Of a DNA stretch of 64,000 nt, positions 1 to 7,252 are shown in pieces. Every line of letters starts with the position of its first letter. Position 1 is the first letter of the stretch. The stretch spans positions 124,001-188,000 of the forward strand of contig NZ_VORB01000005.1 in NCBI RefSeq assembly GCF_007995015.1. The letters are read 5' to 3'. The translations under genes and the position numbers were made by a program. The stretch comes from Luteibaculum oceani (GTDB lineage Bacteria > Bacteroidota > Bacteroidia > Flavobacteriales_D > Luteibaculaceae). The notes below the pieces were generated by a model. It made no database searches. It was not told the DNA's origin and saw nothing but the letters and a program-made list of their open reading frames with translations.

Positions 1-1119
1 AACTCTCAGAAAAACCTGAAGTTTGCTATTGACATCGCAGAAAATCCAGAGAGTGGACCTGCTAAACCAAACATCGCGGCACAAGCCAAGGTGATGCGTG
101 CACTTATTTTCTACACAACTACCATGTTGTGGGGCGATGTGCCATATTCACAAGCAATTAATTCAGACATCGATGCTCCTAAATTCGATAGACAAGAGGA
201 CATCTTAAATGGCCTACTTGGAGAATTAGATGCTGCAATTGCCCAGTTTGATCCAAACGATGTAAACGTGGCGAACGACCACTATTTTGCAGGAAATGTA
301 CCAAAGTGGATTGCATTTGCTAAATCACTTAAGTTTAGAATCTTGATGACTATGGTTGATTCAGATCCTTCTAAGCAAAGTGAAATTCAAGCAATGCTAG
401 CGGAAGGTGGAATGATTTCATCCAATGCTGAAGCTGCAGAATATGGATTCTACAACGAGTCTGGACACTACAATCCAAACTGGAACGTACTAAACACCTT
501 TGCTGGTGGTCAGAACCTATTCTATTTTGCTTCTGAAGTAACTGTAGAAACTATGAAGAAGTACAACGATCCTAGATTGAACATTTACTTCTTCCCTGGA
601 AACGACACTACTGGAATTAGAGGTGTTGAGCCTGGTACATCTGGAGACTACGACAAGGATGCTAGAATTAGCCTTAACGTTGTACGTCCTGACGCACCAG
701 AGCGCGTATTTACATACACAGAGCAGCTGTTCTTGGAAGCAGAAGCTGAATTTAGATTTGGATCTGCGGTAAATGCAGATGCAAAAATGCGCGCTGCGAT
801 CACTAACTCTATGCAATACTGGGGTGTAGACCAAACGGCTATTGATGCTTACTTGGTAACCCTTCCAAACTTAGCTACTCAAACTCCAGCACAAGGACTT
901 CAGTTAATAGCTGAGCAACACTGGATTGCTTCTATTGACAAGCCTATTGAAGCTTGGACGAACTGGAGAAGATTGGAGTTCCCAGCTCTTTCTCTACCGG
1001 ATGGAGCAACATTAGGAGATATTGTTAGAAGGCTTCCTTATCCACCAGATGAGGTAAACTCTAACCCTAACGCTCCAACGCAACCATCTCTTGATACTAA
1101 GATGTGGTTCGATAAATAA
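1..1119 (+). CDS. SusD/RagB-family outer-membrane nutrient-binding lipoprotein, 5'-truncated by window edge
   Basis: The reading frame is open from base 1, so the first ~30 codons before any in-window start are coding and the N-terminus with its lipoprotein signal lies outside. About 372 residues are visible. The segment AKVMRALIFYTTTMLWGDVP, the helix ending WIAFAKSLKFRILM and the late stretch EQHWIASIDKPIEAWTNWRR are typical of SusD-like proteins (the SusD-like_2 branch). Such proteins sit on the cell surface as a lid over a SusC-type TonB receptor and bind glycans or peptides; the SusC partner would be expected upstream, outside the window. The substrate cannot be read from the sequence. 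The gene ends at two consecutive hairpins, so it is probably the last gene of its operon. Confidence 0.9.
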   Translation, partial: NSQKNLKFAIDIAENPESGPAKPNIAAQAKVMRALIFYTTTMLWGDVPYSQAINSDIDAPKFDRQEDILNGLLGELDAAIAQFDPNDVNVANDHYFAGNVPKWIAFAKSLKFRILMTMVDSDPSKQSEIQAMLAEGGMISSNAEAAEYGFYNESGHYNPNWNVLNTFAGGQNLFYFASEVTVETMKKYNDPRLNIYFFPGNDTTGIRGVEPGTSGDYDKDARISLNVVRPDAPERVFTYTEQLFLEAEAEFRFGSAVNADAKMRAAITNSMQYWGVDQTAIDAYLVTLPNLATQTPAQGLQLIAEQHWIASIDKPIEAWTNWRRLEFPALSLPDGATLGDIVRRLPYPPDEVNSNPNAPTQPSLDTKMWFDK

Positions 1120-1124
1120 ACCTT

Positions 1125-1149
1125 AAAAGGAGGCTTCGGCCTCCTTTTT
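1125..1149 (+). terminator. Rho-independent terminator of the susD-like gene
   Basis: A perfect 10-bp stem (AAAAGGAGGC / GCCTCCTTTT) closed by a UUCG tetraloop and ending in a run of T, starting 5 bases after the stop codon. Confidence 0.92.
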
Positions 1150-1155
1150 GCATTT

Positions 1156-1186
1156 AACCCCAGGCAGTTAAACTGTCTGGGGTTTT
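1156..1186. terminator. Second near-perfect hairpin behind the susD-like gene
   Basis: A long stem of about 14 bp (AACCCCAGGCAGTT against AACTGTCTGGGGTT, one G-T pair) with almost no loop, followed by TTTTG. It may be a back-up terminator or insulate the susD-like gene from the accessory islet that begins just beyond. The rest of 1187-1274 shows nothing I recognise. Confidence 0.6.
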
Positions 1187-1274
1187 GTGTTTTGGGGTTT
1201 ATTAAAATGCTAGTAAGCATTTCATAAGCCAATAAGCACAACTCTTGCGTGCGTACTCCAAGAGACTCTTCTAT

Positions 1275-1323
1275 CTTTCACATGGCTGACTTACAAATCC
1301 AGCAGCGCCGTGCGGTGGGGTTT
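1275..1323. repeat. REP-like palindromic repeat, copy 1
   Basis: First of three ~49-bp related sequences in the islet, running from CTTTCA through GGCTG..TTACAAATCCAGCAGCGC to GTGCGGTGGGGTTT. The core is an imperfect palindrome around ACA. The copy ends 3 bases before the RHS-core homology begins, so the RHS gene is cut off at the repeat boundary. Copies 2 and 3 lie at 2837-2885 and 3583-3629. Short palindromic repeats of this sort are often REP elements moved by IS200-like (RAYT) transposases; none is encoded in the window. Confidence 0.75.
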
Positions 1324-1325
1324 AG

Positions 1326-1400
1326 CGAGCAGCCCCCTACATCCAAGACAAATAGAACAGTCAGAATTTCAATAGATATAGTTATGTTTGGAATAACCCT
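1326..1400 (+). pseudogene. Decayed remnant of an RHS-repeat-associated core domain
   Basis: Read in the frame of the following gene, this stretch gives RAAPYIQDK, a stop (TAG at 1353), then NSQNFNRYSYVWNNP, running straight into MKYTDPSGY. That is the end of the RHS core, normally close to DPYVQ..NSQNFNRYSYVLNNPLKYTDPSG. Further in-frame stops lie at 1323 and 1353 and nothing of the large RHS barrel is left upstream, so the parental gene is gone apart from its last ~40 core residues. The homology starts next to repeat copy 1. Confidence 0.85.
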
Positions 1401-2204
1401 ATGAAATATACCGACCCCAGCGGGTACATTATTGAACCGGAAGCCGTAGAAAGAGATCCTGTTGTTATTAATAATGGAGGTTCACATAACAACTTCGGCT
1501 TCGGACATAGAAACATCTACAATCCAATGGATTCTTATAATTGGTATGGTAGTCATGGATGGAATGTGAGCTGGGAACCAACCAGATGGGTACCACCACC
1601 CCCTCCACCAGAAAACAAAGACGAGAGTAAGGATAAGGATAGCGAAGTGGAAGCTCCAACTGAAATCCAAAACTTTTACATTGGAAATCCCAATGCCAAT
1701 GTGGCTCACCTAAGATTTTTGTTGCAATATTTCGAATTTGAGGGTGGAGAGTTTTACATAACCTTTGGAACCAAATTTCATGCTGAGGGTGTAGTGCAGA
1801 CAGAGGTTGAGCGAGGTGGGGGGAATACAATTTCAGGAATTCCGTCTGACATTTCAGGGGGTGGCTCTATTGTTACTACAGAAGTTGGTTTGGCTGCGGA
1901 TTTGACTATTAAAGAAATGGCCAAAAAAGCCCCTCAATCTTTGAAAGTTATTTCTAAAGTTTCGAATGGAGGAGGTGGTGTTTTAGGTGCTTTTGATAAT
2001 GGTATTCAAACTTATAATGATTATCAGAATGGTAATTATGGTAGAGCTACTCTAAACGGTGCGCAAGGAGCAGCATATTTAACTGGGACAGTAATGTTAT
2101 TTACTCCTTTGGCTCCATTAGGTGGAGCAATTTTACTTGGCACAACGATAAGTGATTGGATACAGTCTGGTGTGGAGTATGGAACAGGGATTGAAAACTA
2201 TTAA
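1401..2204 (+). CDS. Orphan RHS C-terminal tip (putative polymorphic toxin domain)
   Basis: A 267-residue frame opening with MKYTDPSGY, the conserved hinge where RHS core ends and the variable tip begins, so this is a tip left without its delivery barrel. In order: a Gly/Asn/Trp-rich segment (to ~60), a run of six prolines (65-70), an acidic/lysine linker (71-86), a mixed region (87-200), and a C-terminal Gly/Ala-rich hydrophobic segment (~219-254) that could form a membrane hairpin. I recognise no nuclease or deaminase motif. In intact RHS proteins this domain would be the released effector. The next gene starts 2 bases after the stop and encodes a membrane protein, as expected of a tip-immunity pair. 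Whether it is expressed is unknown; there may be no native start, because the first ATG is simply the Met inside the core motif. Confidence 0.6.
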   Translation: MKYTDPSGYIIEPEAVERDPVVINNGGSHNNFGFGHRNIYNPMDSYNWYGSHGWNVSWEPTRWVPPPPPPENKDESKDKDSEVEAPTEIQNFYIGNPNANVAHLRFLLQYFEFEGGEFYITFGTKFHAEGVVQTEVERGGGNTISGIPSDISGGGSIVTTEVGLAADLTIKEMAKKAPQSLKVISKVSNGGGGVLGAFDNGIQTYNDYQNGNYGRATLNGAQGAAYLTGTVMLFTPLAPLGGAILLGTTISDWIQSGVEYGTGIENY

Positions 2205-2206
2205 GT

Positions 2207-2653
2207 ATGCTTTTAAACTTGTTTAAATATCACCTTTCGTATGTCTATTTTATGAAAGGGTTGTATAGAAAAAGAAATGCTGATAATACAACAAATGCGG
2301 GCGTTTTAGGTGTTTTTCTTATAGTGTTTAATTTACACTCTGTAATTGTTTTGTTAGAATGCTTTACAGGCGTAAATGTTGGGCTGTTGGAATTTTGGAA
2401 ACCAAGTGATACTCCGAAAGTTGGAATGGGATATATTGGAGGCTTTTCTTTAGCTGTAGCTTACCTGTTGGGTATTGGTTTTGTGAAAAAAAATACCTCA
2501 GAAAAGGAAAGGCGTTTGATTTTGAAAAATATTGTGAGCCAAGGTAGACGTAAGCTTACAAGTGTTTTTTACACATTGTTTAGTGTATTACTTTTCTTAT
2601 TTACAATATTACTATTGATAATCACTATCATTCCCGATGGAGGAATTAAATAA
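2207..2653 (+). CDS. Small three-helix membrane protein, candidate immunity protein for the RHS tip
   Basis: 148 residues, family not recognised. Three hydrophobic segments are visible (~33-53, ~75-95 and ~119-143), separated by charged loops including KKNTSEKERR at ~94-103. The start lies 2 bases after the stop of the RHS tip gene, so the two are almost certainly co-transcribed and perhaps translationally coupled; an ATG 15 codons in (MKGLYRKRN) is an alternative start. Position directly after an RHS tip is the classical place for an immunity gene. A membrane immunity protein would fit a membrane-active tip. The role is inferred from position only. A strong terminator follows at once. Confidence 0.6.
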   Translation: MLLNLFKYHLSYVYFMKGLYRKRNADNTTNAGVLGVFLIVFNLHSVIVLLECFTGVNVGLLEFWKPSDTPKVGMGYIGGFSLAVAYLLGIGFVKKNTSEKERRLILKNIVSQGRRKLTSVFYTLFSVLLFLFTILLLIITIIPDGGIK

Positions 2654-2657
2654 GCCG

Positions 2658-2685
2658 AAAAAAGCTCGAGCAATCGGGCTTTTTT
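2658..2685 (+). terminator. Rho-independent terminator of the RHS-tip/immunity cassette
   Basis: A 12-bp stem (AAAAAAGCTCGA / TCGGGCTTTTTT, one U-G pair) with GCAA loop, 4 bases after the stop codon, ending in T residues. Confidence 0.88.
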
Positions 2686-3034
2686 GCTTTTACAGTGCTG
2701 CTACATTTATTAGAAAGAAGTCTTTAAACTTCTTTTTATTAGGCATTTAATCAATAAGTTTAAATATGGTGGCTCTATCTTCTTCAAGGAGCCGTTGAAT
2801 TAGGTGCATTAAATCCCAAAGTTTACAGTTTAAAACCTTTCACTGGGCTGGATTACAAATCCAGCAGCGCCATGCGTTGGGGTTTGGGTTACCTTTATGT
2901 CAACTTGAAAAAAAACATACCATTTAATTGATATAATGGGGTTAAGACAAGTAAACTCCCAACATAATGGAAGGGCCAATTTTAAGAAGGGTTTGTATCT
3001 GTATATGATTTAAAAAAGCCGTAAATTTACTTAT
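2686..3034. other. Non-coding spacer between the RHS cassette and the toxin-antitoxin pair
   Basis: About 350 bases without a credible gene. It holds a weak hairpin (AAAGAAGT / ACTTCTTT near 2714-2735), a short GGCTC / GAGCC inverted repeat near 2773-2795, and repeat copy 2. The last ~60 bases before the antitoxin ATG presumably contain its promoter, but no convincing -33/-7 pair could be placed. Confidence 0.6.
2837..2885. repeat. REP-like palindromic repeat, copy 2 (most symmetric copy)
   Basis: Carries the perfect palindrome GCTGGATTACAAATCCAGC (2847-2865; 8-bp arms, ACA centre), flanked by the same CTTTCA left end and AGCGCCATGCGTTGGGGTTT right end as the other copies, in the same orientation. 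Confidence 0.78.
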
Positions 3035-3277
3035 ATGGCAAGTGTAGATAAGATCCGATACGAAATAATTGAAAAGATAATGTCCATAGAGAACAAGGCT
3101 TTTTTAGAGGCCTTGGATCAACTAATTGCTACATCTCAACAAAATGAAAATGTTTATCCGTTAAACGAATTCCAAAAGCAGCTTCTACTGATGAGTGAAG
3201 AGGATATTAAATACGGATCTACTATTACCCAAGAAGAACTTCTCAAGCGAAAAAAACAATGGCTAAACGACAAGTAG
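3035..3277 (+). CDS. Antitoxin of a RelE/ParE-type type II toxin-antitoxin pair
   Basis: 80 residues, helical and mildly acidic, with the C-terminal stretch MSEEDIKYGSTITQEELLKR typical of small Bacteroidota antitoxins paired with RelE/ParE toxins. It should bind and neutralise the toxin through its C-terminal half and repress its own promoter, though no clear DNA-binding fold can be named from the N-terminal half. It overlaps the following toxin gene by 19 bp in another frame, the usual translational coupling of such pairs. The pair lies between repeat copies 2 and 3. Assignment rests mainly on size, order and overlap. Confidence 0.72.
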   Translation: MASVDKIRYEIIEKIMSIENKAFLEALDQLIATSQQNENVYPLNEFQKQLLLMSEEDIKYGSTITQEELLKRKKQWLNDK

Positions 3278-3567
3278 TTTGGACCCAAACTGCGGATATT
3301 CAATTAACCATTGTACTAGAGTATTGGGTAAACAGAACCCAAAGTGTAACTTTTTCTAGGAAATTATTACATAAGGTTACGGAAAGAACCCTTCAAATTG
3401 CAGAAAAACCTCAGATGTATCGTAAAGCTGGGTTAGAAAACATACGAGTTGCCAGCATGGGGAATTACAGCATTTATTATAAGCACTCGGACAAAGAATT
3501 AATCGTACTTGCCTTTTGGGATAACCGTCAAGATTCCAAAGAACTATTGCATCTCCTGAAACGGTGA
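3259..3567 (+). CDS. RelE/ParE superfamily toxin
   Basis: 102 residues. The N-terminus VVWTQTADIQLTIVLEYW and the C-terminal strands RVASMGNYSIYYKHSDKELI followed by VLAFWDNRQD match the compact ParE/RelE fold, including the last strand ending in WDNRQ. ParE members poison DNA gyrase and RelE members cleave mRNA on the ribosome; which applies here cannot be told, although Bacteroidota proteins of this shape are usually filed as ParE-like. The start ATG lies inside the antitoxin gene. Repeat copy 3 follows 15 bases after the stop. Confidence 0.85.
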   Translation: MAKRQVVWTQTADIQLTIVLEYWVNRTQSVTFSRKLLHKVTERTLQIAEKPQMYRKAGLENIRVASMGNYSIYYKHSDKELIVLAFWDNRQDSKELLHLLKR

Positions 3568-3582
3568 TGCCTTCCAACCAAC

Positions 3583-3629
3583 CTTTCATATGGCTGGATT
3601 ACAAATCCACCAGCACTGTGCGGTGAGCT
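3583..3629. repeat. REP-like palindromic repeat, copy 3
   Basis: Begins CTTTCATATGGCTGGATTACAAATCC, as in the other copies, but diverges in the right arm (CCACC instead of CCAGC) and after GTGCGGTG. Same orientation as copies 1 and 2. It marks the right end of the accessory islet; beyond it lies only the terminator of the opposing dcw operon. Confidence 0.7.
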
Positions 3630-3665
3630 CAGATTATTTTCGATTCTTTACCACTAATGCAAAAC

Positions 3666-3694
3666 AAAAAACCCCAGACTTGCGCCTGGGGTTT
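3666..3694 (-). terminator. Terminator of the dcw operon
   Basis: Stem AAACCCCAG / CTGGGGTTT. Read on the minus strand it is followed by a T-rich run, placing it ~20 bases behind the yqeY stop. Confidence 0.85.
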
Positions 3695-3714
3695 GATATC
3701 ATTAGGGGATGTTT

Positions 3715-4161
3715 TTAACTTAAAAGCTTGCGAACTACCGCAGAGATCTCTTTTCCATCGGCTTTTCCTGCCAACTTTTTACTGGCTACTCCCATTACTT
3801 TACCCATTTCAGAGGCCTGGCTTACGCCCAGATCCTTAATAATGGTTTTAAGTTCGGTTTCTAGCTCTTCTGCTGACATTTTTGCTGGTAAATAAGCTTC
3901 GATTACCTCGGCCTGCAACATCTCTTCTTGGTACTGTTCCTCGCGGTTTTGTTCCTTGAAGATTTCGGCGGCTTCCATTCTTTGTTTGTGAAGCTTTTGT
4001 AGAATTTTCATTCCCGTTGCTTCATCAACATCTCCGCTACCGTCTTTAGTAGCTTCTAATAATAAAGCCGACTTTATAGCGCGAAGGGCTGCAAGCTTAT
4101 CCTTCTCCTTGGCCTTCATGGCCGTTTTTATATCCTCGTTTATCTGTGCAGTTAAACTCAT
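3715..4161 (-). CDS. yqeY: GatB/YqeY domain protein
   Basis: 148 residues, the normal length of free-standing YqeY proteins. Opens MSLTAQINEDIKTAMKAKEK, with the typical DKLAALRAIKSALL helix, an EEE-rich middle and the C-terminal segment SQASEMGKVMGVASKKLAGK. The fold resembles the tail domain of the GatB amidotransferase subunit and of some glutaminyl-tRNA synthetases, so tRNA binding is suspected, but the cellular role is not established. It starts 1 base after the ftsZ stop and is the last gene of the dcw operon. Confidence 0.93.
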   Translation of the reverse strand: MSLTAQINEDIKTAMKAKEKDKLAALRAIKSALLLEATKDGSGDVDEATGMKILQKLHKQRMEAAEIFKEQNREEQYQEEMLQAEVIEAYLPAKMSAEELETELKTIIKDLGVSQASEMGKVMGVASKKLAGKADGKEISAVVRKLLS

Positions 4162-4162
4162 T

Positions 4163-5941
4163 CTAATCTACGTTATCGTGTAAAAAGCTGTTGTCGCTGT
4201 TTAGGTAATTGTCTTTATCTAACGATAGGCGAGAGCTTTCATCGTCTTCGCTTTCTACGTTTTTAAACTTAAAATTAGCTCTAACGTAAGCTGGCTCTTT
4301 TTCTAACTCCGCCAATCCACCTGGAGTACGCATGCGATCTGACATATCTTTAATCTTCGCAATGCGCTTTTCTATTTTCTCGGTTTCAATTGCCATGGTT
4401 TTGCGATCTCCAGAAAACAAATCGATTTGCGGTTGCGCATCGTCTTTATTTTCCTCTTTATGCGCTCTATTTACCGGTGCATTATAGTTGTTTTCAACTA
4501 CTTCTTCTTGCTCCTGCTTAAACTGCTTATTCGCCTCTACCTGGTGTGTATTATTATCCTCCGTTTCATCTTCATCCTCATCTAAAAGTATGTAGGTCTT
4601 TTTCTGAGGAGCTGGCTCTTCTTGCCGAGGGGTTTGCATAGTATTTTGCTCATTGGAACGCAGCTCTGGTTTGCTTCCAAAGGCAGAAAAACGCATAGCT
4701 TGAGGCTCTTCCTCGGTTGCAGGCTGCTCTGCTCTGGCATTTACCTCTTCCTCTGGTTTAGATGCAATAGGCTGTTCTTGTGGAGCTGGTTGCTGCTCGG
4801 TCTTTTCCTCTACTGGTTTAGAAACTAAAAATGGCTCGGCTTCCTGCTCTTCTTCCTGCACTGGATTGGGTGCATTAGATGTTTCGAAAGGATTGGAAAT
4901 TTTCTTTCCAACCGGCTTAATGTCTTCTTCTAAATCTCTGTATTGTTTTACCTCTTCTCTGTTAGGATTATTGATGTCGCTATTGGCATTAAATCCAGTA
5001 GCAATAACCGTTACAGAAATTTTATCTCCAAGTTCTTCGTCTATCGCGTAACCCCAGATTACATCTGCGGTAGAACCTGCAGCTTCTTGGATGTAATCGG
5101 TAATAGTAGAGATTTCATCCATCATGATCTCTTGGTTACCGTAGGTAATGTTAAGCAGTACAAACTGAGCACCAGAGATATCGTTATCGTTAAGAAGTGG
5201 TGATTCAAGTGCACATTCAACGGCTTTAAGCGCACGACCTTCTCCTTCTGCAAGTCCCGATCCCATGATCGCCACACCAGAGTTTTTCATAACGGTTTGA
5301 ACATCGTTCATATCCACGTTAATTTCTCCAGTGATGGAAACTACTTCTGCAATTCCTTTTGCAGCGGTAGTTAATACATCGTCGGCTTTTGCAAAAGCTT
5401 CTTTAAGCGAAAGGTTTCCATAAACCTCTCTAAGTTTATCGTTTTGGATTACCAGAAGGGTATCAACAGCATTGCGCATTTGTTCCAATCCACGTGCCGC
5501 TTGATCTCTTCTTTTTCTTCCTTCGAAATTAAAAGGAATGGTAACAATTCCCACCGTTAAAATCCCCATTTCTCTTGCAGCCTGTGCAATAACAGGTGCT
5601 GCACCGGTACCTGTACCGCCACCCATACCGGCGGTAATGAATACCATGGTTGTATTTTTCTCAAGGATTTCCTTAACGTCGTCTATACTCTCGATAGCCG
5701 CGTTCTTTCCAACATCAGGAATAGAACCCGCACCTCTACCTTCGGTTAAGCTGGCTCCCAATTGTAATTTAACTGGAACCGGACTTTTATCCAACGACTG
5801 AGAATCGGTGTTACAAATCATAAAATCCACACCTTGTATACCCCGTTGGTACATGTGGTTTACTGCGTTAGATCCTCCGCCTCCTACTCCAATTACCTTG
5901 ATAATTGAGCTGTGGTCTTTTGGTAAATCAAATTTCATCAT
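4163..5941 (-). CDS. ftsZ: Cell division GTPase FtsZ with a long charged C-terminal linker
   Basis: 592 residues. Polymerises with GTP into the Z ring at mid-cell. The GTPase domain holds GVGGGGSNAVNHM (18-30) and the tubulin signature GGGTGTG (107-113); the T7-loop region follows NVDMNDVQTVM. After ~330 comes an unusually long, Glu/Gln-rich, presumably disordered linker (to ~545), so the protein is far longer than the ~380-residue E. coli form. The C-terminal peptide NSFLHDNVD replaces the familiar DIPxFLR type; I know this ending from flavobacterial FtsZ. Two adjacent ATG codons are possible starts (5941 or 5938). It lies between ftsA and yqeY, 30 bases after ftsA. Confidence 0.98.
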   Translation of the reverse strand: MMKFDLPKDHSSIIKVIGVGGGGSNAVNHMYQRGIQGVDFMICNTDSQSLDKSPVPVKLQLGASLTEGRGAGSIPDVGKNAAIESIDDVKEILEKNTTMVFITAGMGGGTGTGAAPVIAQAAREMGILTVGIVTIPFNFEGRKRRDQAARGLEQMRNAVDTLLVIQNDKLREVYGNLSLKEAFAKADDVLTTAAKGIAEVVSITGEINVDMNDVQTVMKNSGVAIMGSGLAEGEGRALKAVECALESPLLNDNDISGAQFVLLNITYGNQEIMMDEISTITDYIQEAAGSTADVIWGYAIDEELGDKISVTVIATGFNANSDINNPNREEVKQYRDLEEDIKPVGKKISNPFETSNAPNPVQEEEQEAEPFLVSKPVEEKTEQQPAPQEQPIASKPEEEVNARAEQPATEEEPQAMRFSAFGSKPELRSNEQNTMQTPRQEEPAPQKKTYILLDEDEDETEDNNTHQVEANKQFKQEQEEVVENNYNAPVNRAHKEENKDDAQPQIDLFSGDRKTMAIETEKIEKRIAKIKDMSDRMRTPGGLAELEKEPAYVRANFKFKNVESEDDESSRLSLDKDNYLNSDNSFLHDNVD

Positions 5942-5971
5942 AACGGATTGGTATTATGGTTTGTATGGATT

Positions 5972-7249
5972 TTAATTTTCCTCGTCGAGGATTTTAATTG
6001 CGTTATTAAATATGGTTTTAAAGAAATTTCCTTTTCTAGCTTTAGAATGGTACTTAACAGTGTTGTTGTAAACCGCGCTATCAGGGTTTGCAGATTGTTT
6101 ACCATTAAATCCTTTCATAACAAGTCCAACACCTGTTGCGTGCGATGGGCTACCAATGCTATCATCGAATGATTTTCCGAGGTGCATATTTGGGTAACCA
6201 ATTCGCGTATCAAAACCTGTTTTGTATTCAAACAATTGCTTGATATGCTTTAACTGAGAACCACCTCCGGTAACGACTATTCCAGCAATTAGTTGGTCTT
6301 GCAACTTGCTGTTTTTGATTTCGTAGTAGATATGGTCGATGATCTCCTCCATTCTACACTGCACAATTCCCGCCAAATTTTTTACCGAAATCTCCTTAGA
6401 GGGTCTGTTTTGCAAGCCAGGAATACAAACAATTTCATTCTCCTGGCTCTCATCTTGCAGGGCAGACCCAAACTTAACTTTCAGCTTTTCGGCCTGGTTT
6501 TTAAGAATGGCACATCCCGACTTAATGTCTTCTGTAATTACGTTACCACCGAATGGAATTACAGCTGAGTGACGAATAATTCCATCGTGGAAAATGGCAA
6601 CATCCGTAGTTCCACCACCAATATCTACCAGCACCACTCCTGCCTCTTTTTCTTCTTTGGTAAGCACCGCATCTGCCGAAGCAAGAGGCTCTAAAACAAT
6701 CTCCTCTAGTTTTAATCCAGCCTTGTCTATACAGCGATTTATGTTCTTAGCTGCTGCAACCTGCCCGATAATAACATGGAAATTAGCCTCGAGTCGGCGA
6801 CCATACATCCCAACAGGATCTTTAATTCCTTGCTCGTGATCCACGATATATTCCTGAGGTAAGGCGTGTAGAATTTCTTCTCCTGGAAGAGTTACTAGCT
6901 TATACATATCATCGATAAGCCTATCTACATCGTCTTGTGTAATTTCTTCTTCGTACGAGTTAAGCGTTATTTGACCGCGGTGCTGGTAACTTTTAATGTG
7001 CTGGCCCGCAATTCCAACCACCACATTTCTAATGTTTACCTGAGCTTTTTTCTCCGCTAAAGCAACAGCCTCCTCAATAGATTGCACAGCTTGTGCAATA
7101 TTGGAAACAACCCCACGAGAAACTCCAAGGGATTCGGTTTTACCCATCCCTACGATTTCTATTTTCCCAAACTCATTTTTGCGACCAACGATACACGCAA
7201 TTTTGGTAGTACCGATATCTAAGCCAACTACGATTTCCTCTTGTTCCAT
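5972..7249 (-). CDS. ftsA: Cell division protein FtsA (Z-ring membrane tether)
   Basis: 425 residues, actin-like ATPase. Phosphate-1 motif GLDIGTTKIACIVGRK at 9-24, phosphate-2 motif VVLVDIGGGTTDVAIFHDG in the middle, and the adenosine-binding GIVVTGGGSQLK near 325. The last ~20 residues (KGNFFKTIFNNAIKILDEEN) form an amphipathic helix suited to membrane attachment. FtsA links FtsZ to the membrane and recruits later divisome proteins. It lies 3 bases after ftsQ and directly before ftsZ, the standard order. Confidence 0.97.
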   Translation of the reverse strand: MEQEEIVVGLDIGTTKIACIVGRKNEFGKIEIVGMGKTESLGVSRGVVSNIAQAVQSIEEAVALAEKKAQVNIRNVVVGIAGQHIKSYQHRGQITLNSYEEEITQDDVDRLIDDMYKLVTLPGEEILHALPQEYIVDHEQGIKDPVGMYGRRLEANFHVIIGQVAAAKNINRCIDKAGLKLEEIVLEPLASADAVLTKEEKEAGVVLVDIGGGTTDVAIFHDGIIRHSAVIPFGGNVITEDIKSGCAILKNQAEKLKVKFGSALQDESQENEIVCIPGLQNRPSKEISVKNLAGIVQCRMEEIIDHIYYEIKNSKLQDQLIAGIVVTGGGSQLKHIKQLFEYKTGFDTRIGYPNMHLGKSFDDSIGSPSHATGVGLVMKGFNGKQSANPDSAVYNNTVKYHSKARKGNFFKTIFNNAIKILDEEN

Positions 7250-7252
7250 GGT

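Noticed and set aside
1275-3629. Insertion sequence or transposase in the accessory islet
   Set aside because: No transposase frame, no terminal inverted repeats of IS type and no target duplication seen; only REP-like repeats.
3657-3839. 60-codon plus-strand frame at the yqeY 3' end
   Set aside because: It runs over the dcw terminator and is antisense to yqeY; its composition is that of a reverse-strand shadow.
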